A stretch of 64,000 nucleotides of DNA, from assembly GCA_017398595.1 (NCBI GenBank), contig JAFQFR010000056.1, forward strand, positions 1 to 64,000. Direction: 5' to 3'. Each line of letters begins with the position of its first letter. Positions within the stretch are counted from its first letter, which is position 1. Position numbers and translations under genes: made by a program. This DNA comes from Clostridia bacterium. Its GTDB lineage: Bacteria > Bacillota > Clostridia > Oscillospirales > CAG-272. Positions 62,401 to 64,000 of this stretch are shown here, one piece after another. Below the pieces are notes generated by a model, which had not been told where the DNA came from, searched no databases, and saw nothing but the letters and a program-made list of their open reading frames with translations.

Positions 62401-64000
62401 TTGCGCAGTTTCTTCCACCACATACGGCACAACAAATGTAACCGAATCCTCGCAGATCAAAAAGCGCACCATGGTATTAGAACGGATCGTATCCGTTTTC
62501 CAATACGAAACCTCTGCCAGCTTCTGATCAAAATCGGGAGAATAGAACTCAACCTGCGTGGTATTGGCAGCCGCATTTTCGGCAGGAAAATACCGATGCC
62601 ACATCGAGTGATCCCACGAAAACAGCCGATCCTCGGACATGGCAAATACGCCGTCCGCGGCATTCCGCGAGGCGATCAACTCCTCTTCTCCGTCTATACC
62701 TGCGCGCCAAATTTCCTGCGGTACCATGTCCGAATAAACACCTAAATACAGTATGCCGTCACAGATTCCGATCGGCACCTTGCCATTGTGTACCTCGGTA
62801 CGTTCTCCCGTCTCCGTGTTGTAGATGCCATAACCGATCGGCAGCTGACCGTTGCCAATACCGGATACCTTCTGCAAATCGCCATGGATACTGTACACAA
62901 GATGCTTGTCATCCGCAAAACCGGTCAAAGAATAGAACCTTACCTCTGCCGATTCGACATCTGCCGCGGTTTTGTTTTCGCAAATGCATTGACTGCTACC
63001 ATCCGAACCTTGCAGATAGATTCCACCGTAATCACCGTTTGTTTCTTCCGTCTGATAAGCGACATACCTGCCGTCAGGCGAAACAAAGCGCGAGGTGACA
63101 AGCGAAGCGTCTGCTTGCATCTCGGTTTTTTGCAAAGAGAATTCGCCGTTTTTCTCGGTCACTGTCAGCATATAGTAGGAACGCAGCGTACCGGTGACAG
63201 GATCCGTGATCGGTGCATAGATCACGCCGCCGTTATCCGTATATGTGATCCGAGGAACTCCTGCCTGTATGTCCAAGTCAAAACAATCGGCAATTTCACC
63301 GTTCAGCGCATCCACGACATACAGCCTGCGATACTGATACGGCTTTCCCGTCGAGCTGTCATACTCCAAGAACATCCGATACCGCGTACTATGTGTTGTG
63401 CTGGAGACATCGTAGAATCGCATATCTTCATTCTCCAGCGGCAGCATGACCGTGTGAATATGCAAGTTTCCCTCGTTGGAGAGCACACGGACAGGCTCTT
63501 GCTGTTCGGTTGGAACATTTTCAATCGAATTGTCTGTTGTAACCGTCGGCACATCGGTCGTCTGCGCAGTCGTAATGCTGCTGGGCAGGTCGGGCGTATC
63601 GTCTACAGGCTCGGTCGTCTCCCTCGGACCGATAAACGAACAACCGACGGCAGAGAGGGTGAGAGCGACCGCGAGGATCGCCGCAACTACCCTGTTTTTA
63701 TGCCGCTTCGTCAGCATCAGAATGCGCTCCTTGATCGGTGCACTGCCGAGTCCGACCGCATGCGCATGCTTTTGCGGGATCGTGTCGAGAATCGTGTGCG
63801 CATAGGCAAGGCGCTGGCTGTCATCTAACTTTGCCGCAACCGACTCGTCGCAGGCAAGCTCGGCATCCTGCTTGGAAACCATCGCCGCCGCCCATACAAG
63901 CGGATTCCACCAGTACACGATCAGTGCAGCCGTGCGCAGTGCCGACCAAATGTGATCGCCGTGGCGCAGATGCGTGTACTCATGCGTGATCACAAAGCGC
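59434..64000 (-). CDS. M56 (BlaR1-like) peptidase fused to three propeller-like repeats, partial
   Basis: The 1,521 visible codons lack the 5-prime end, which lies beyond 64000. The visible start holds the M56 zinc motif HEYTH followed by LRHGDH and ELACDESVA. One membrane helix (about visible residues 104-120) leads to a long extracellular part. Three repeats begin VRVLSNEGNLHI, VKVLSNAGNLDI and VKVLSNAGNLDI at roughly 354-residue spacing; each contains SPDGxY(V/I)AY and GYGIY(D/N)..TGE blocks, so each could be one propeller. The last 230 residues form a distinct domain with no family I know. BlaR1-like proteins sense an outside ligand and cut a repressor; sensing through propellers is inference. 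Confidence 0.8.
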   Translation of the reverse strand, partial: RFVITHEYTHLRHGDHIWSALRTAALIVYWWNPLVWAAAMVSKQDAELACDESVAAKLDDSQRLAYAHTILDTIPQKHAHAVGLGSAPIKERILMLTKRHKNRVVAAILAVALTLSAVGCSFIGPRETTEPVDDTPDLPSSITTAQTTDVPTVTTDNSIENVPTEQQEPVRVLSNEGNLHIHTVMLPLENEDMRFYDVSSTTHSTRYRMFLEYDSSTGKPYQYRRLYVVDALNGEIADCFDLDIQAGVPRITYTDNGGVIYAPITDPVTGTLRSYYMLTVTEKNGEFSLQKTEMQADASLVTSRFVSPDGRYVAYQTEETNGDYGGIYLQGSDGSSQCICENKTAADVESAEVRFYSLTGFADDKHLVYSIHGDLQKVSGIGNGQLPIGYGIYNTETGERTEVHNGKVPIGICDGILYLGVYSDMVPQEIWRAGIDGEEELIASRNAADGVFAMSEDRLFSWDHSMWHRYFPAENAAANTTQVEFYSPDFDQKLAEVSYWKTDTIRSNTMVRFLICEDSVTFVVPYVVEETAQSTVKVLSNAGNLDIRTTLLPLQSARMDYLRFAYDDRYFIYVTQKKNQYADLYILDSHNGEFVYSYALDVSADAFYITYTDEGCIVYGKHENTVTCAYAVTDTDGVFSVIPTTVAAYPIFDTRFVSPDGQYIAYETRDDADRHGGIDIRHPDGRTERIFENIVLNNEFAGGIAGFDDMTEYKLIGFADATHLLYWICGWGYTKGYGIYDVVTGEKEEVPEKGYLPEAVYNGVMYGTVRSNTLEVCSYETLWKKTQDGEYTVLASHDAADGVPLVSENSFCEFKGGIWIHHELVTSGEYASRQEDGQYNAVILRSSDFDTVLAEIDTKELDRFYSDITVYGNLVTFVVPYVKEETAQSTVKVLSNAGNLDIHAVLLPLESEDMRYLAFAYDDRYSIYLTRNGQHYADLYMIDAKNGEIVYTYALDVNAYYFYIAYTDAGCIVYGKDYDTVSCAYTVTDTDGVFSVTPIRMEAYPIAEQRVVSPSGTYIAYKTVDDAGADGGIDIRYPDGSIRRILENTMLEETDDLSGVTGYHPIGFVSDTALVYRIGGWEGTKGYGIYDVTTGEKTEVIARGDSPCAVYDGAFYVEEWGNSMAVYEPQAIWKVTADGAKTKIASKDAADGVYVLSDDKYREFEHSMWCIFDTGNAAGIGYGEDTPENLTVALYSPDLDQKLAEIEYPHNYNAFDNVIAYENSVTVVVPTVSAVPEEDAAITTLADWNQLNYDGAFPADGNCYALINGLVHFGGGADLSERYAEFETVTIGEYAISRKKDEKFLYFDFTVTASGLDTLPIGNYKTTVASFAGPQSDDAEMEILECDAKGRLQSVATDRASNRYLSIWFLAELAWDMGDYGTYDTSASDGFPDNYLAHCEGGRYSLAELNALVKDTFGVEIAADSWFAHDTDDNGDIVLTPGFGGFAFFYDIVDLQIGEDADLITVQHYTDINKLIKSVKVAYRVSNTGRVYGCELIEDAKYAPFGALYARYKYKGWEPMQ

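Overview
The window looks like a chromosomal segment of an anaerobic, probably gut-associated member of the Clostridia (Oscillospirales or a related order). The evidence is a valS T-box leader, sigma-A promoters of TTGACA-N17-TATAAT type, strong AGGAGG ribosome sites, a YlmC/YmxH PRC-barrel gene, an acyl-ACP thioesterase, dockerin-bearing glycosidases, a TnpV fragment and a G+C content a little above one half in genes with A+T-rich spacers. The assignment rests on gene content only; there is no rRNA in the window.

Layout. 1-0.3 kb: edge of a transposon-type element (tnpV). 0.3-2.7 kb: two AI-2E-type membrane proteins. 2.8-8.2 kb: ispE, two tandem alpha/beta hydrolases, then T-box-controlled valS. 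8.3-14.4 kb (minus): a pair of ABC exporters, an ABC-class ATPase and three very small ORFs with good translation signals. 14.5-19.1 kb: a glutaminase-A-like secondary hydrolase, a divergent AraC regulator and a GH2 enzyme. 19.6-23.2 kb: rpsB-tsf, ylmC, a C_GCAxxG_C_C protein and nnrD. 23.2-29.4 kb: two equal-length (913 aa) secreted dockerin/GH43 proteins, bracketed by inverted copies of a small repeat element that sits in transcription terminators. 29.5-35.1 kb: tRNA-Ser(GCU), a striking array of small hairpins, an acetyltransferase, asparagine synthase, a TPR membrane protein and a ClC channel. 35.5-40.2 kb: an amino-acid ABC importer whose binding protein is circularly permuted, and a two-component system. 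40.3-45.2 kb: HtrA, RuvX, two toxin-antitoxin pairs, an AlkZ-like protein and a small NTPase. 45.3-49.8 kb: queA, dapA, thioesterase, fba and an orphan mazF. 50.1-57.7 kb (minus): one operon joining two sugar-type permeases, a long coiled-coil HlyD-type adaptor, a MacB-core-like protein and a propeller-plus-binding-protein lipoprotein, with no ATPase. 57.7-64 kb: an ECF sigma/RsiV-like pair and a truncated M56 peptidase fused to three tandem propeller-like repeats.

How the genes fit together. Much of the accessory content points to polysaccharide use (GH43 twins, GH2, GtaA-like enzyme, CUT1-type permeases) and envelope signalling (HtrA, HisKA/OmpR, ECF/RsiV, M56). Housekeeping genes (valS, rpsB-tsf, fba, dapA, queA, ispE) are interspersed. 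Spacers are unusually rich in dispersed palindromes of at least four families.

The best candidates for undescribed biology are the five-gene hybrid transport operon at 50.1-57.7 kb, the terminator-seated repeat elements around the GH43 pair, the hairpin array at 29.65-29.83 kb, the permuted binding protein, and the small-peptide/ABC exporter neighbourhood at 8.3-14.4 kb.
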